Shown: in pieces, positions 41,575 to 50,578 of the stretch
How positions within the stretch are numbered: the stretch's first letter is position 1
Layout of the letters: each line of letters begins with the position of its first letter
Source: Holophagales bacterium
GTDB lineage: Bacteria > Acidobacteriota > Thermoanaerobaculia > Multivoradales > Multivoraceae
NCBI GenBank assembly: GCA_009845425.1
Contig: VXZQ01000009.1
Location: forward strand, 203,641-267,640
Direction: 5' to 3'
DNA: 64,000 bases
Notes under the pieces: model-generated
What the model saw: the letters and a program-made list of their open reading frames with translations, nothing else
Told to the model about the DNA's origin: nothing
The model's database searches: none
Position numbers and translations under genes: made by a program

Positions 41575-43374
41575 ATGCGATCACCCCGACTCCTTCTGCC
41601 GGCGATCCTGGGGATCGTCCCGGCGGTCGCGCCGCTCTCGCCTGCCGCAGGGGAGGAGCGCTCGGCGTTCTTCGGCGACCTGCATGTGCACACCGCCTAC
41701 TCGTTCGATGCCTTCTCGTTCGCCACGCGGACGACGCCCGACGACGCGTACCGTTTCGCTGCCGGAGGGGCGATCAGGCATCCGTCGGGAAACGAGATCC
41801 AGCTCGACCGGCCCCTCGACTTCTACGCCGTGACGGACCACGCGGCGTACCTGGGGGTCCTGCGCGCTCTCGCCGACCCCGGCCACCCGCTCGCCGACGA
41901 TCCCGAGGTCAGGCGCTACGTCGACGCGACGACGGTCAAGGCGCGGGGAGGCTACCTGGCGGGCGCCTCGGAGTTCGTTGCCCGGCACGATGATCCGGAA
42001 CTGCTCCGGACGGCGTGGCGGGAGATCGTCGACGCCGCGGAACGCCACTACCGGCCGGGCACCCTGACGACGTTCATCGGTTACGAGTACACGCCGTCGC
42101 GGGACGGCGGCAACCTGCACCGGAACGTGATCTTCAGGGGCGGAGCGCCCCAGGTACCGTTCAGCCGACTCGATTCGGCGAATCCCGAGGACCTCTGGAG
42201 CTGGATGGATCGCCTCCGCGACGAGGGCATCGAGGTGCTGGCGATCCCGCACAACTCGAACGGCTCGGACGGCTGGATGTTCCAGACCGAGACGTTCGCT
42301 GGCGGCCCGCTCGACGCCGACTACGCGACGAAGCGGATGCGCAACGAGCCGGTCGTCGAGATCACGCAGGTCAAGGGCACCTCCGAGACCCATCCCTTTC
42401 TGTCGCCCAACGACGAGTGGGCCGACTTCGAGATCTTCCCTTTCCGCGTCGGCATGTGGGCCAAGAGCCGACCCAGAGGCAGCTACGTCCGCCAGGCACT
42501 GCTGGACGGCATCGCGTTCCAGAGCCAGGAGGGCTTCAACCCCTATCAACTGGGGTTCGTCGGCGCCAGCGACACCCACAACTCGGGTTTCGTGTTCGAC
42601 GAGGAGAAGCACACCGGCAAGGTCGGCGTGCACGACTTCGACCCGGTCAGCAGGGGCTCGGTCCCGGCCGACGTCGTCGACGGCGTGCCGACGTATCGTG
42701 AGGTTTTCCGCCGCTATTACAGCAACTCGGGCCTGACCGGTGTCTGGGCCGAGGAGAACACCCGGGAGGCCGTCTACGCGGCGCTGCGTCGGAAGGAGAC
42801 CTTCGCCACCTCGGGCACGCGCATCCGCGTGCGGATGTTCGCCGGCCATGGCCTGCCCGATGACCTCCACACCCGTGACGACATGGCGGCCGTGGGCTAC
42901 GAGCGCGGCGTCGCCATGGGAGGCGACATCGACGCCGATCGAGGTGGCAGTCCGGCGTTCGCGGTCCGCGCGCTGCGCGACCCGTCCGGCGCCCCGCTCC
43001 AGCGCCTCCAGATCGTGAAGGGCTGGGTCGAGGGCGGCGACCGGCACGAGCAGGTCTTCGACGTCGCCTGCTCCGACGGGCTGCAGCCGGATCCCGGGAC
43101 CCACCGATGTCCGGACAACGGCGCCTCCGTCGACCTGTCCAGCTGCGCGATCAGCCAGGACGCCGGGGACGCCGAGCTGGGAGCGACCTGGCGCGACCCC
43201 GACTTCGACCCCGGGCATCACGCGTTCTACTACGTTCGCGTCCTGGAGAACCCGACGTGCCGCTGGTCGACGTGGGATGCCGTGAAAGCCGGCGTCGCGC
43301 CGCGCGTCTCCCTGCCGGCGACGATCCAGGAACGCGCCTGGTCGTCGCCGATCTGGGTTTCTCCCGGCAGCTAG
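41575..43374 (+). CDS. Exported DUF3604-family protein
   Basis: A 599-residue protein with a signal peptide (L-L-L-P-A-I-L-G-I-V-P-A-V-A-P-L-S-P-A-A-G). The DUF3604 opening F-G-D-L-H-V-H-T-A-Y-S-F-D-A resembles the metal-binding start of PHP-type phosphoesterases, and more conserved His/Asp groups follow: Y-A-V-T-D-H-A-A-Y, F-I-G-Y-E-Y-T, I-P-H-N-S-N-G-S and G-A-S-D-T-H-N-S-G. It is probably a metal-dependent periplasmic hydrolase, substrate unknown. Two Cys pairs near the end (C-S-D-G-L-Q then C-P-D, and S-S-C-A-I) could form disulfides. It stands alone, followed by a palindromic repeat. Confidence 0.92.
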   Translation: MRSPRLLLPAILGIVPAVAPLSPAAGEERSAFFGDLHVHTAYSFDAFSFATRTTPDDAYRFAAGGAIRHPSGNEIQLDRPLDFYAVTDHAAYLGVLRALADPGHPLADDPEVRRYVDATTVKARGGYLAGASEFVARHDDPELLRTAWREIVDAAERHYRPGTLTTFIGYEYTPSRDGGNLHRNVIFRGGAPQVPFSRLDSANPEDLWSWMDRLRDEGIEVLAIPHNSNGSDGWMFQTETFAGGPLDADYATKRMRNEPVVEITQVKGTSETHPFLSPNDEWADFEIFPFRVGMWAKSRPRGSYVRQALLDGIAFQSQEGFNPYQLGFVGASDTHNSGFVFDEEKHTGKVGVHDFDPVSRGSVPADVVDGVPTYREVFRRYYSNSGLTGVWAEENTREAVYAALRRKETFATSGTRIRVRMFAGHGLPDDLHTRDDMAAVGYERGVAMGGDIDADRGGSPAFAVRALRDPSGAPLQRLQIVKGWVEGGDRHEQVFDVACSDGLQPDPGTHRCPDNGASVDLSSCAISQDAGDAELGATWRDPDFDPGHHAFYYVRVLENPTCRWSTWDAVKAGVAPRVSLPATIQERAWSSPIWVSPGS

Positions 43375-43386
43375 CGCGGCAGGAGT

Positions 43387-43439
43387 CCAGAAGCCGGCGC
43401 TTCGCGCCGGGTGCCGGCGGGGACGCCGGCGCACCCAGG
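43387..43439 (-). repeat. Palindromic repeat family, copy 4 (double unit)
   Basis: CCAGAAGCCGGCGcttcGCGCCGG then GTGCCGGCGgggaCGCCGGCGCACCCAG. It lies between the convergent stops of the DUF3604 and sulfatase genes, where it may also act as a bidirectional transcription barrier. Confidence 0.85.
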
Positions 43440-43449
43440 TCCTGCCGCG

Positions 43450-44937
43450 CTAGTAGGGCGGGGCCGGATCGAGCCCGACGTCGTTCGCCGCGCCGGCCCG
43501 GTGGGAGCGGCCCGGCAGGAGCTCGGTGAGGCGGCGCGCCTCCTCGGGCAGATCGGAGACCTGCAGCACCTCCTTGCGCGAAGGGTTCCGCGGCAGCATG
43601 GCCCGGAGCCGCTGCTTCGTCTCGGCGTGCTCTGGGAGGCTCGCCACGTTGCGCCACTCGTTCGGGTCGTCGTCGTGGTCGTAGAGCTCTTCGCCGTCGG
43701 GATAGGTGGTGTAGCGCCAACGCTCGGTGCGGATCGAGCTTCGGTCCGGCGCGTCGGAGGTGATCGCGGGGTGATCCCACTCGGCCTCGGGGTCTTCGAG
43801 CAGCGGCCGCAGGCTCTCGCCGTCGAGGTCCTCGCGCCCGGGGAGCCCGGCGAGGTCCGCCAGGGTGGGGTAGATGTCGAGCAGCTCGGCGGTCCGGTCG
43901 CAGAATTCTCCCTTCGCCTCGATCCCGGGGCCGGCGAAGATGATCGGCACGCGGCAGGAGCGCTCCCAGAGCGTGTACTTGCGCCACTGGTTCTTCTCGC
44001 CGAGTTGCCAGCCGTGGTCGGTCCACAGGACGATGACCGTGTTCTCGGCGTGGGGCCCTTCGTCGAGTGCTTTCAGCACTCGCCCCACGTTCGCATCGGT
44101 GAAGTTGATGCACGCCAGATAGGCCGCGACGGCACGCCGCCACTGCCCCGTCGCCGTCACCAGCTCGTGGTCTTCCAGACCGCGCTCCGTGGGCGCGGAC
44201 TCCGGCACGTCGTCGAGGTCGTTCGCGAGGTAAGGCGGCAGCTCGACCTCGGCCTCGGGGAACTTGTCGAAGTACTTCCTCGGGGCGTAGAACGGCAGGT
44301 GCGGGCGATAGAAGCCGCAGGCGAGGAAGAATGGCCCCGAGTGGTCTCTCGACAGGTACTCAGCCGCCCAGTTGGCGAGCTGGGTGTCGGTCGTGTCTTC
44401 GTCGTCGATGTCGAGGGAGCCCCAGTCGAAGCCGCCGCGGTCGAGCTGGTTCAAGGGGTAGTCGGGGGGCCACAGGAAGCCGCGAAAGCTGTGGTAGTAG
44501 TGCCACGACGCGGCCTCGTTCTGGCTCTGGTGAAACGTCTTGCCGCCGCCGAGCGCTTCATAGCCGTGCTGCATGAAGTGCTGCGGAAGGGTGACGGCCA
44601 GCGGCATGGCGTCGCGCCAGACGTCCCCGTTGCCGTAGCAGCCCGAGGTGGTCGGGCGCCGGCCGGTCATCAGGCTCGCCCGGGAGGGGTTGCAGGCGGG
44701 CGTCTGGCAGTAGGCCCGCCGGAACGTGACGCCGCGCCCGGCGAGCGCGTCGATGTTCGGCGTGAGCGTCTGCGGGTGACCGTCGAGGACGCCGATCCAG
44801 TCGTTCAGATCGTCGATCGAGATCATCAGGACGTTCGGGCCGGCGGCGCGCGGCTCTCGACTGCCCGCGCAGGCCGCGGCCAGGGCGCCGAGCCCCAGGC
44901 CCCCGAGCAGTTCGCGTCGCGAAAGCGTTTCGCTCAC
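43450..44937 (-). CDS. Sulfatase (formylglycine-dependent), Tat/lipoprotein leader
   Basis: A 495-residue enzyme that would remove sulfate esters. GTG 44937 opens a twin-arginine-like leader (S-R-R-E-L-L-G-G-L-G-L-G-A-L-A-A-A-C-A-G) ending in a possible lipobox. The sulfatase core is intact: N-V-L-M-I-S-I-D-D-L-N-D (metal site), Cys82 in T-P-A-C-N-P-S-R-A-S-L-M-T-G-R, the motif converted to formylglycine, and later W-T-D-H-G-W-Q-L-G-E. It resembles iduronate- or choline-sulfatase-type members. Only 18 bases separate its start from that of the divergent PhyH gene. Confidence 0.93.
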   Translation of the reverse strand: MSETLSRRELLGGLGLGALAAACAGSREPRAAGPNVLMISIDDLNDWIGVLDGHPQTLTPNIDALAGRGVTFRRAYCQTPACNPSRASLMTGRRPTTSGCYGNGDVWRDAMPLAVTLPQHFMQHGYEALGGGKTFHQSQNEAASWHYYHSFRGFLWPPDYPLNQLDRGGFDWGSLDIDDEDTTDTQLANWAAEYLSRDHSGPFFLACGFYRPHLPFYAPRKYFDKFPEAEVELPPYLANDLDDVPESAPTERGLEDHELVTATGQWRRAVAAYLACINFTDANVGRVLKALDEGPHAENTVIVLWTDHGWQLGEKNQWRKYTLWERSCRVPIIFAGPGIEAKGEFCDRTAELLDIYPTLADLAGLPGREDLDGESLRPLLEDPEAEWDHPAITSDAPDRSSIRTERWRYTTYPDGEELYDHDDDPNEWRNVASLPEHAETKQRLRAMLPRNPSRKEVLQVSDLPEEARRLTELLPGRSHRAGAANDVGLDPAPPY

Positions 44938-44942
44938 AGGGC

Positions 44943-44948
44943 TATAGT
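44943..44948 (+). promoter_or_regulatory. -10 box placed for a leaderless transcript
   Basis: TATAGT ends seven bases before the ATG of the PhyH gene at 44956, so transcription would start at or next to the start codon. The intergenic gap is only 18 bases and no ribosome-binding site precedes the ATG. Confidence 0.45.
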
Positions 44949-44955
44949 GCCCCAG

Positions 44956-45885
44956 ATGGCAGGTAAAGACGACAAGGCGCGCGAGCGGGTGCTGGCAAGC
45001 ATCGCGGAGCTCGGTCTCAACGAGAACCTGCTCGAGCTCGAGACCAAGGGGTACACGGTTCTCCCTGGCGTGCTGTCCGAAGACCGGATCGAGCGCGCCA
45101 AGGCGGCCATCCTGCGGCGCGTTGAAAGGACAACGGGCAAGAGAATCGATCCCGACACGGCCACCTCCGACGACTTCAGCGGCATGGCGTATCAGCACTA
45201 CCTGATCTTCGAGGATCCGGTCTTCCCCGAGATCCTGCTCGAGCCGAAACCGCTCGCGATGATCACGTATCTGCTTGGCGAGAGTTGTGTGTTGTCTTCC
45301 ATGGGCAGTCACTTTCGTGGGCCCGGCGGCATGCCCTTGTCGGTGCACGCCGATGGGGTTCGAGTCGGCATGACCGAGACCTCCCTGGTCGCCAACTGCA
45401 ACTACGCTCTGACGCCTTACAGCCGGGAAGCGGGTGCGCTGGTGCTCTTTCCGGGCAGCCATCGGAAGCAGCGCCAACCCACGGCCCACGAGAACTGGAT
45501 GGCAGGCCATGAAACCGTTCCGCAGATCATGGCGAAGAAGCTCGATCCGGAAGAACTGGACGCCCTCGAGTGGACGGTGCCGCGAGGCGCCGTGACCATG
45601 GACCTCACTCCAGGAGATGCCGCGATCTGGCATGGCAACTCGTGGCACGGCGGTTGGCGACGGGAGTTGCCGGGCGCGCGGATCAATCTCGCAGCCTATT
45701 TCTGCCGGCCGCATCTCTCGACACAGGAGCGACGCGGCGACACCCGGTATCCCGATGTGTTCGAGCGCTATGCCGACGAGCCCCGGTTCGCCCGTCTGAT
45801 GGGAGAGAAGATCTTCAACGGCTGGCGTGAAGAAGGGCCGGATTTCACGGGCGCGAAGACTTCGCCCAGCGGCCTGTTCGACTGA
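44956..45885 (+). CDS. Phytanoyl-CoA dioxygenase (PhyH) family protein
   Basis: A 309-residue Fe(II)/2-oxoglutarate oxygenase with iron ligands His131 and Asp133 in S-V-H-A-D-G-V. A distal His is likely in I-W-H-G-N-S-W-H-G, preceded by D-L-T-P-G-D-A-A; F-P-G-S-H-R-K and a C-terminal R-I-N-L-A-A-Y-F-C follow, which supplies the 2-oxoglutarate Arg. It lies between two sulfatase genes on the opposite strand. An oxygenase in this spot recalls alkylsulfate-type dioxygenases in function, but those belong to a different subfamily, so no desulfonation role is claimed. Four bases separate its stop from the next sulfatase. Confidence 0.92.
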   Translation: MAGKDDKARERVLASIAELGLNENLLELETKGYTVLPGVLSEDRIERAKAAILRRVERTTGKRIDPDTATSDDFSGMAYQHYLIFEDPVFPEILLEPKPLAMITYLLGESCVLSSMGSHFRGPGGMPLSVHADGVRVGMTETSLVANCNYALTPYSREAGALVLFPGSHRKQRQPTAHENWMAGHETVPQIMAKKLDPEELDALEWTVPRGAVTMDLTPGDAAIWHGNSWHGGWRRELPGARINLAAYFCRPHLSTQERRGDTRYPDVFERYADEPRFARLMGEKIFNGWREEGPDFTGAKTSPSGLFD

Positions 45886-45889
45886 GCTC

Positions 45890-47374
45890 CTAGTTGCCCT
45901 CGGCCGCCCAGCGCTTCATCAGGGCGATGTTGCGGCTCAGGATGGCCGCGGATTCGGGGTTCGCGCTCACGCGCCTGGAGTACGCGGCCATTTCGCTGTC
46001 GTACATGGCTTCTGATTCCGCGCCATGGTCGTTCGTGCGCTCGATCCAATCGTCCATGCGCTTCCTGAGTTTCTTCAGTTGCGCCTCGTGCTTCGGATCG
46101 CCGGCCAGGTTCCGGACTTCGAACGGGTCGTCCGACAGGTCATAGAGCTCCTCCGCGGGACGAGTGGGAGCGAACAGAAGCTGCTGCGTCTCGTTCAACG
46201 TTCCGGCAGCATGAGCCTCCCGCAGCGCGATGACAATGCTCTTTCCGTCCTTGTAGAGGTTGGGTTGCAGATGGGGGCGGTTGGGCAGGAAGTTGCGGAT
46301 GTACTTGAAGCGCGTCGTCCGTAGCGCTCGGATGTAGTCGACCGTCTCGTCACAGCGGTCGCGCGCGGCAAAGATCGCTGTCCGCTCCTCGTAGTCCTCG
46401 CCGAGGATGTCGCGAGAGTGCATGTGCTCGGGAATCTCGATTCCGGCGAGTGCGAGCGAAAGGGCCGCGATGTCGATGTGCTCCACGAGGTCGTCGCGAA
46501 CCTGCCCGGGCTCGATCGTCGGTCCGGCGATGACCAGGGGCACGTGCAGCCCTTCGTCGTAGAGAAACTGCTTCCCCCTGGCATGGCTGATTCCGTGGTC
46601 GGTCATGAAGAGAACGACCGTGTCCTCGAGGTCGCCCTCGTCTTCGAGCCGTTCGATGACGTCGCCGACGAACTTGTCGGTTAGCCGCACCGAGTCGAGG
46701 TAGGCCGCCCAATCCGCCAGCAGGACCGGATCGTTCGGGTAGTAGGGAGGGAGCTTCACGCTGGATGGTTCTGTCCTGCTTCCCAACAGCTTCTCGACGC
46801 GGTCGCCGATCTGCCGGAACGACTCGAGCGATCGGCCGCGGTGCTTTCCGCCGGGGAGGTGGACCTGCGCGAAGAAGGGCTGGCCGGGTCGACGCTGACT
46901 CCAGTCGGGGCCGTCGTACATGGCCGGGTCCCATTCGAAGTTGTAGTGCGTCTTCCCGATGGTGGCTCGGTCCGTGTTGGGCCACCCGGTGATCGCGGTG
47001 TAGTAGCCGGCTTCCTGGAACAGCTCGGGGATCGGCCGGATGCCGGGAGGCAGATGGATCTTCAGCTCTCCCTGGCTGCTGTTGTGGTGATGAGCGCCGA
47101 TGGAGGTCTGGTACATCCCGGTGATGAAGGCCGAGCGGTTGGGTGAGCAGACCGGCGCCGTGACGTACGCGTTGGTGAATCGCACTCCACGGCTCGCCAG
47201 GCGATCGAGATGCGGCGTCTCGATCACGGTTTCTCCGTAGGAGGAGAGATTGGCCGACATGTCGTCGACGATGATCCAGAGGATGTTCGGCGGCTCGGCC
47301 GCCTGCAGGGGAAGCGAGGTCAGCGCTACCAGCGCGACAGCGAGAACGGCGATCCGGAAGCGGTGCGTCGTCAT
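45890..47374 (-). CDS. Sulfatase with signal peptide
   Basis: A 494-residue sulfatase. ATG 47374 follows GGAG with nine-base spacing and opens a signal peptide (I-A-V-L-A-V-A-L-V-A-L-T-S-L-P-L-Q-A-A). Conserved parts: N-I-L-W-I-I-V-D-D-M (metal site), Cys76 in A-P-V-C-S-P-N-R-S-A-F-I-T-G, where the formylglycine motif C-x-P-x-R has Asn in place of the usual Ser, and F-M-T-D-H-G-I-S. The Ser/Asn change is tolerated in many sulfatases. The start codon shares three bases with the divergent sulfatase gene (CATG), so both promoters must lie within the opposite gene or the transcripts are leaderless. Confidence 0.93.
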   Translation of the reverse strand: MTTHRFRIAVLAVALVALTSLPLQAAEPPNILWIIVDDMSANLSSYGETVIETPHLDRLASRGVRFTNAYVTAPVCSPNRSAFITGMYQTSIGAHHHNSSQGELKIHLPPGIRPIPELFQEAGYYTAITGWPNTDRATIGKTHYNFEWDPAMYDGPDWSQRRPGQPFFAQVHLPGGKHRGRSLESFRQIGDRVEKLLGSRTEPSSVKLPPYYPNDPVLLADWAAYLDSVRLTDKFVGDVIERLEDEGDLEDTVVLFMTDHGISHARGKQFLYDEGLHVPLVIAGPTIEPGQVRDDLVEHIDIAALSLALAGIEIPEHMHSRDILGEDYEERTAIFAARDRCDETVDYIRALRTTRFKYIRNFLPNRPHLQPNLYKDGKSIVIALREAHAAGTLNETQQLLFAPTRPAEELYDLSDDPFEVRNLAGDPKHEAQLKKLRKRMDDWIERTNDHGAESEAMYDSEMAAYSRRVSANPESAAILSRNIALMKRWAAEGN

Positions 47375-48851
47375 GGCCCGTTTCTCCATCTGCGTTAGGA
47401 TTCCGACCATCATCATCACACGACGACAGGCAGTCAAGAGCGTCGCCGCAGCGTCGGTGGGGTCGGCCCTGGGCGCCGCCTTCAGCTTCGCGAAGACGAA
47501 CCGCGCGAATCTGCTGTTCCTGTGCTCTGATCAACATCAGACCGCCGCGGCCGGCTGCTACGGCAGCAACGAGGCCCGGACGCCCCACATCGACGAGATC
47601 GCCGCCGACGGCGTCCGCTTCGACCGCGCCTACTGCAACGCGCCCGTCTGCGTCCCCTCCCGCGGCTCGATCATCACCGGCCTCCACCCTTGCAGGCACG
47701 GGGCGAGGATCCTGCGAGACCCGCTGCCCAACGAAGCCCGCACGGTCGCTCACTACTTCAAGGATCACGGCTACGTCACCGGCGCGATCGGCAAGATGCA
47801 CTTCGTCGACGAGACCCGGCGGCACGGCTTCGACCACAGGCTCTATCGAGCCGATCACGACAAACGGCTCACCCGGGCCGAGCAGCAGGCGTTTCGGGAC
47901 GATCAGTACGCGGCCTACCCCGCGGACGGCGGGTACGCGACCGGCCTCAGCGGCTCCGCCTCGACCCTGCCGGAGAGGTACTTCCAGGACACCTTCTACG
48001 CCGAGGAGTCGGTCGCCTTCCTGCGCGAGAACAAGGACCGCCCCTTCTGCCTCTGGTCGTCGTTCTACATGCCGCATACGCCGCTGGTGCCGGCGAAGCA
48101 GTACTGGGACATGTACGACGGAGTGACTCTCAGTCTGCCCGAGCGTTCCGATCGGGAGCTGCAGGACGGTTTCGAGGGGCACCTGATTCGCGCCAGGCAG
48201 CGCGGCTGGTACGACCAGAAGGACGACGATCTGCGCGACGCGATCCGCGGCTACTACGGCAACATCTCCCAGATGGACGCGAACGTCGGGCGGGTGTTCG
48301 ACACGTTGCGCGAGCTGGGGCTCGACAGGAACACGGTGGTCGTCTACACCTCGGACCACGGTGAGATGGCCGGCGCGCACCGCACGTGGACCAAGCACAA
48401 CATGTACGAGCAGAGCGTCAGCGTGCCGCTGATCGTGCGCATGCCGGACCGGATGGAAGCCGGGACCGCCCGCACGCAGCTCATCGAGCACACCGATCTG
48501 CTCCCGACCCTGACCGAGCTGTGCGGGCTGGGCAGTCCCTCCTCCGGGATCGACGGCCGGAGCTTCGCGCCCCTGGTCCAGGGCGGGGCGTACACGCCGC
48601 GCGAGCACGCCTACTCGGAGTACTACTTCTGCCATCGCAGCTTCACGGTGGACGACCGCTACGTCGGCAAGCCGCCCATCCTGATGGTGCGCACCGGCAA
48701 GTGGAAGCTCAACTACCTGAGCTGGGCGCGGTCGGAGCTGTACGACCTCGAGGCCGATCCGGGAGAGTTCCACAACGTGATCGACGACACCGGCAACTCC
48801 GGCATCGTCAGGGAGCTGACCGCCGTCGCCGAGCGCCTCTACGCTGGTTGA
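47373..48851 (+). CDS. Sulfatase with Tat-like signal
   Basis: A 492-residue sulfatase. ATG 47373 precedes a twin-arginine-like leader (I-T-R-R-Q-A-V-K-S-V-A-A-A-S-V-G-S-A-L-G-A-A). Sulfatase core: N-L-L-F-L-C-S-D-Q-H-Q (choline-sulfatase-like start), Cys93 in A-P-V-C-V-P-S-R-G-S-I-I-T-G, Y-T-S-D-H-G-E-M-A-G near 330. Downstream, 25 bases after its stop, is the formylglycine-generating enzyme that oxidises this cysteine. Its start overlaps head-to-head with the minus-strand sulfatase. Confidence 0.92.
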   Translation: MARFSICVRIPTIIITRRQAVKSVAAASVGSALGAAFSFAKTNRANLLFLCSDQHQTAAAGCYGSNEARTPHIDEIAADGVRFDRAYCNAPVCVPSRGSIITGLHPCRHGARILRDPLPNEARTVAHYFKDHGYVTGAIGKMHFVDETRRHGFDHRLYRADHDKRLTRAEQQAFRDDQYAAYPADGGYATGLSGSASTLPERYFQDTFYAEESVAFLRENKDRPFCLWSSFYMPHTPLVPAKQYWDMYDGVTLSLPERSDRELQDGFEGHLIRARQRGWYDQKDDDLRDAIRGYYGNISQMDANVGRVFDTLRELGLDRNTVVVYTSDHGEMAGAHRTWTKHNMYEQSVSVPLIVRMPDRMEAGTARTQLIEHTDLLPTLTELCGLGSPSSGIDGRSFAPLVQGGAYTPREHAYSEYYFCHRSFTVDDRYVGKPPILMVRTGKWKLNYLSWARSELYDLEADPGEFHNVIDDTGNSGIVRELTAVAERLYAG

Positions 48852-48876
48852 GGGAGCTCCGAATCGTGCGGGCGCC

Positions 48877-49821
48877 ATGACCTGCTGCGCTCCCTCGCGT
48901 GATCCCGATCGGCCGGCCGGCGGCGCGGCGCCGGCTGCCGCGGTGCCGGCCGCGGCCTCGGGAGCCAACGGCCGCAACATGGTCCGTCTCGACGGCGGCC
49001 GGTTCCTCATGGGCACCGACTCGGCCGACGCCATACCGGGCGACGGCGAGACCCCGGTCCGCGAGATCTTCGTCGATCCGTTCCGCATCGATGCCTGCGC
49101 CGTCTCCAACGCCGACTTCGCCGCCTTCGTCGACGCCACCGGCTACCGGACCGACAGCGAGCGGCTGGGCTGGTCCTTCGTCTTCGAGGGTCGCCTGTCG
49201 CGCAGGCTCCGGCGCACGGCGATCGAGGACCGTCTGCCGGAAGCCCGCTGGTGGTGCAAGATCAGCGGCGCCGACTGGCGTCATCCCGAGGGACCGGGAT
49301 CGTCGATCGCCCGGCGCCAGGACCATCCCGTCGTCCAGGTGTCGCATCACGACGCCGTGGCCTACTGTGCGTGGGCGGGATGCCGGCTCCCGACCGAGGC
49401 GGAGTGGGAGTTCGCGGCGCGGGGAGGGGTGGAGCAGACGGCGCAGCCCTGGGGCGACGAACTCGAGCCCGATGGCGAGCATCGCTGCAACGTCTGGCAG
49501 GGCAGCTTTCCCGATCGCGATCTCGGGCTCGACGGCTATCGCGGCACCTGCCCGGTCGATGCCTTCGAGCCCAACGGCTTCGGCCTCTACAACGTCTGCG
49601 GCAACGTCTGGGACTGGTGTGCCGACTGGTGGAGCCCCGGTCCCGCCGCGCCGGGCAGTCGCAATCCGCGAGGTCCCGCCAGCGGCACGGCGCGCGTCAC
49701 CCGCGGCGGGTCGTACCTCTGCCACGTCTCCTACTGCAGTCGTTACCGCCTGTCGGCCCGCACCCACAACACGCCCGACAGCGCGGCGGGACACATGGGC
49801 TTTCGCTGCGCCGCCGAGTGA
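48877..49821 (+). CDS. Formylglycine-generating enzyme (sulfatase-modifying factor family)
   Basis: A 314-residue enzyme that converts the active-site cysteine of sulfatases to formylglycine using oxygen. The FGE-sulfatase fold is clear: V-R-L-D-G-G-R-F-L-M-G-T-D-S (residues 36-49), W-W-C-K-I-S-G-A-D-W, R-L-P-T-E-A-E-W-E-F-A-A-R-G-G, C-G-N-V-W-D-W-C-A-D-W. The catalytic pair Cys282/Cys287 lies in G-G-S-Y-L-C-H-V-S-Y-C-S-R-Y, as in the human protein, followed by N-T-P-D-S-A-A-G. Retention of both cysteines makes it a genuine FGE rather than an unrelated family member. No clear signal peptide. It overlaps the next gene by four bases and sits beside three sulfatases. Confidence 0.95.
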   Translation: MTCCAPSRDPDRPAGGAAPAAAVPAAASGANGRNMVRLDGGRFLMGTDSADAIPGDGETPVREIFVDPFRIDACAVSNADFAAFVDATGYRTDSERLGWSFVFEGRLSRRLRRTAIEDRLPEARWWCKISGADWRHPEGPGSSIARRQDHPVVQVSHHDAVAYCAWAGCRLPTEAEWEFAARGGVEQTAQPWGDELEPDGEHRCNVWQGSFPDRDLGLDGYRGTCPVDAFEPNGFGLYNVCGNVWDWCADWWSPGPAAPGSRNPRGPASGTARVTRGGSYLCHVSYCSRYRLSARTHNTPDSAAGHMGFRCAAE

Positions 49822-50567
49822 AGATTCTCGTCATCGCCGACGTCCACGGGAACGCCGAGGCGCTCTCCGCCGTGCTCGCGGCGGAGCCCGACGTCGACGC
49901 GACGATCTTCCTCGGCGACACCGTGCTTTCAGGCCCGCAGCCGAACGAGACGATGGCTCTGCTCGCGGGCCTCGACGGGGTGTTGATCGAGGGCAACCAC
50001 GATGTCGAGATGCGGGAGCCGGAACGGTTCGACGTCTGGCCGGCTCCGTGGCGTGCCTACACGCGGTGGATCCTCGGCACGCTGGAGGCGTCGGGCTGGA
50101 AACTGCTCCGAAGCCTTCAGCCGGAGGGGGAGTACGAGGTCGGCGACCAGCGTGTCTTTCTGCACCACGGCGTGCTGCCCGACGAGCCGCGGCAGGCGCT
50201 TCCGGACACGGCGGACGATCGGTTGGCCGCGCTGGCGGGCGGCACGGACTGCCCCCTGGTGCTCTTCGGCCACTCGCACATCCAGTTCCGCCGGACGATC
50301 GACGGCCAGGAGTTCATCAACCCCGGCAGCGTCGGCCAGCCGCGCTGCGGCCGGCGGGTCGCCTGCTACGGGTTGATCGAGGACGGTGTCTTCCGTCACT
50401 GCCAGGTGGAGTACGACCCGGGCCCCTGGCTCGAGGCGCTCGATGGTGTCGGGCCGCTCGACGGGTTTCCGGAGTTCCGGGAGTGGCTGAAGAAGGCGTT
50501 GCTTAGTGGGTACGGGATCGGTGAGCGGGAGCCGTGGACGCGGTTTGCGCGAGAGGGGTACGTGTAG
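49818..50567 (+). CDS. Metallophosphoesterase (calcineurin-like) family protein
   Basis: A 249-residue protein with GTG start overlapping the FGE stop (GTGA). Motifs in order: D-V-H-G-N (residues 8-12), F-L-G-D-T-V, E-G-N-H-D-V, H-H-G-V-L, and F-G-H-S-H-I-Q, the dinuclear metal centre of YfcE/MJ0936-type phosphodiesterases, ending with F-I-N-P-G-S-V-G-Q-P. It would be cytoplasmic. The coupling to FGE suggests a shared transcript. A short run, gcgcacccagtg, after its stop matches the tail of the palindromic repeats. Confidence 0.93.
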   Translation: MKILVIADVHGNAEALSAVLAAEPDVDATIFLGDTVLSGPQPNETMALLAGLDGVLIEGNHDVEMREPERFDVWPAPWRAYTRWILGTLEASGWKLLRSLQPEGEYEVGDQRVFLHHGVLPDEPRQALPDTADDRLAALAGGTDCPLVLFGHSHIQFRRTIDGQEFINPGSVGQPRCGRRVACYGLIEDGVFRHCQVEYDPGPWLEALDGVGPLDGFPEFREWLKKALLSGYGIGEREPWTRFAREGYV

Positions 50568-50578
50568 CGCACCCAGTG

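Noticed and set aside
47690..48364. Alternative frames within sulfatase and neighbouring genes
   Set aside because: Arg/Gly-rich shadow frames without start signals or recognised motifs.
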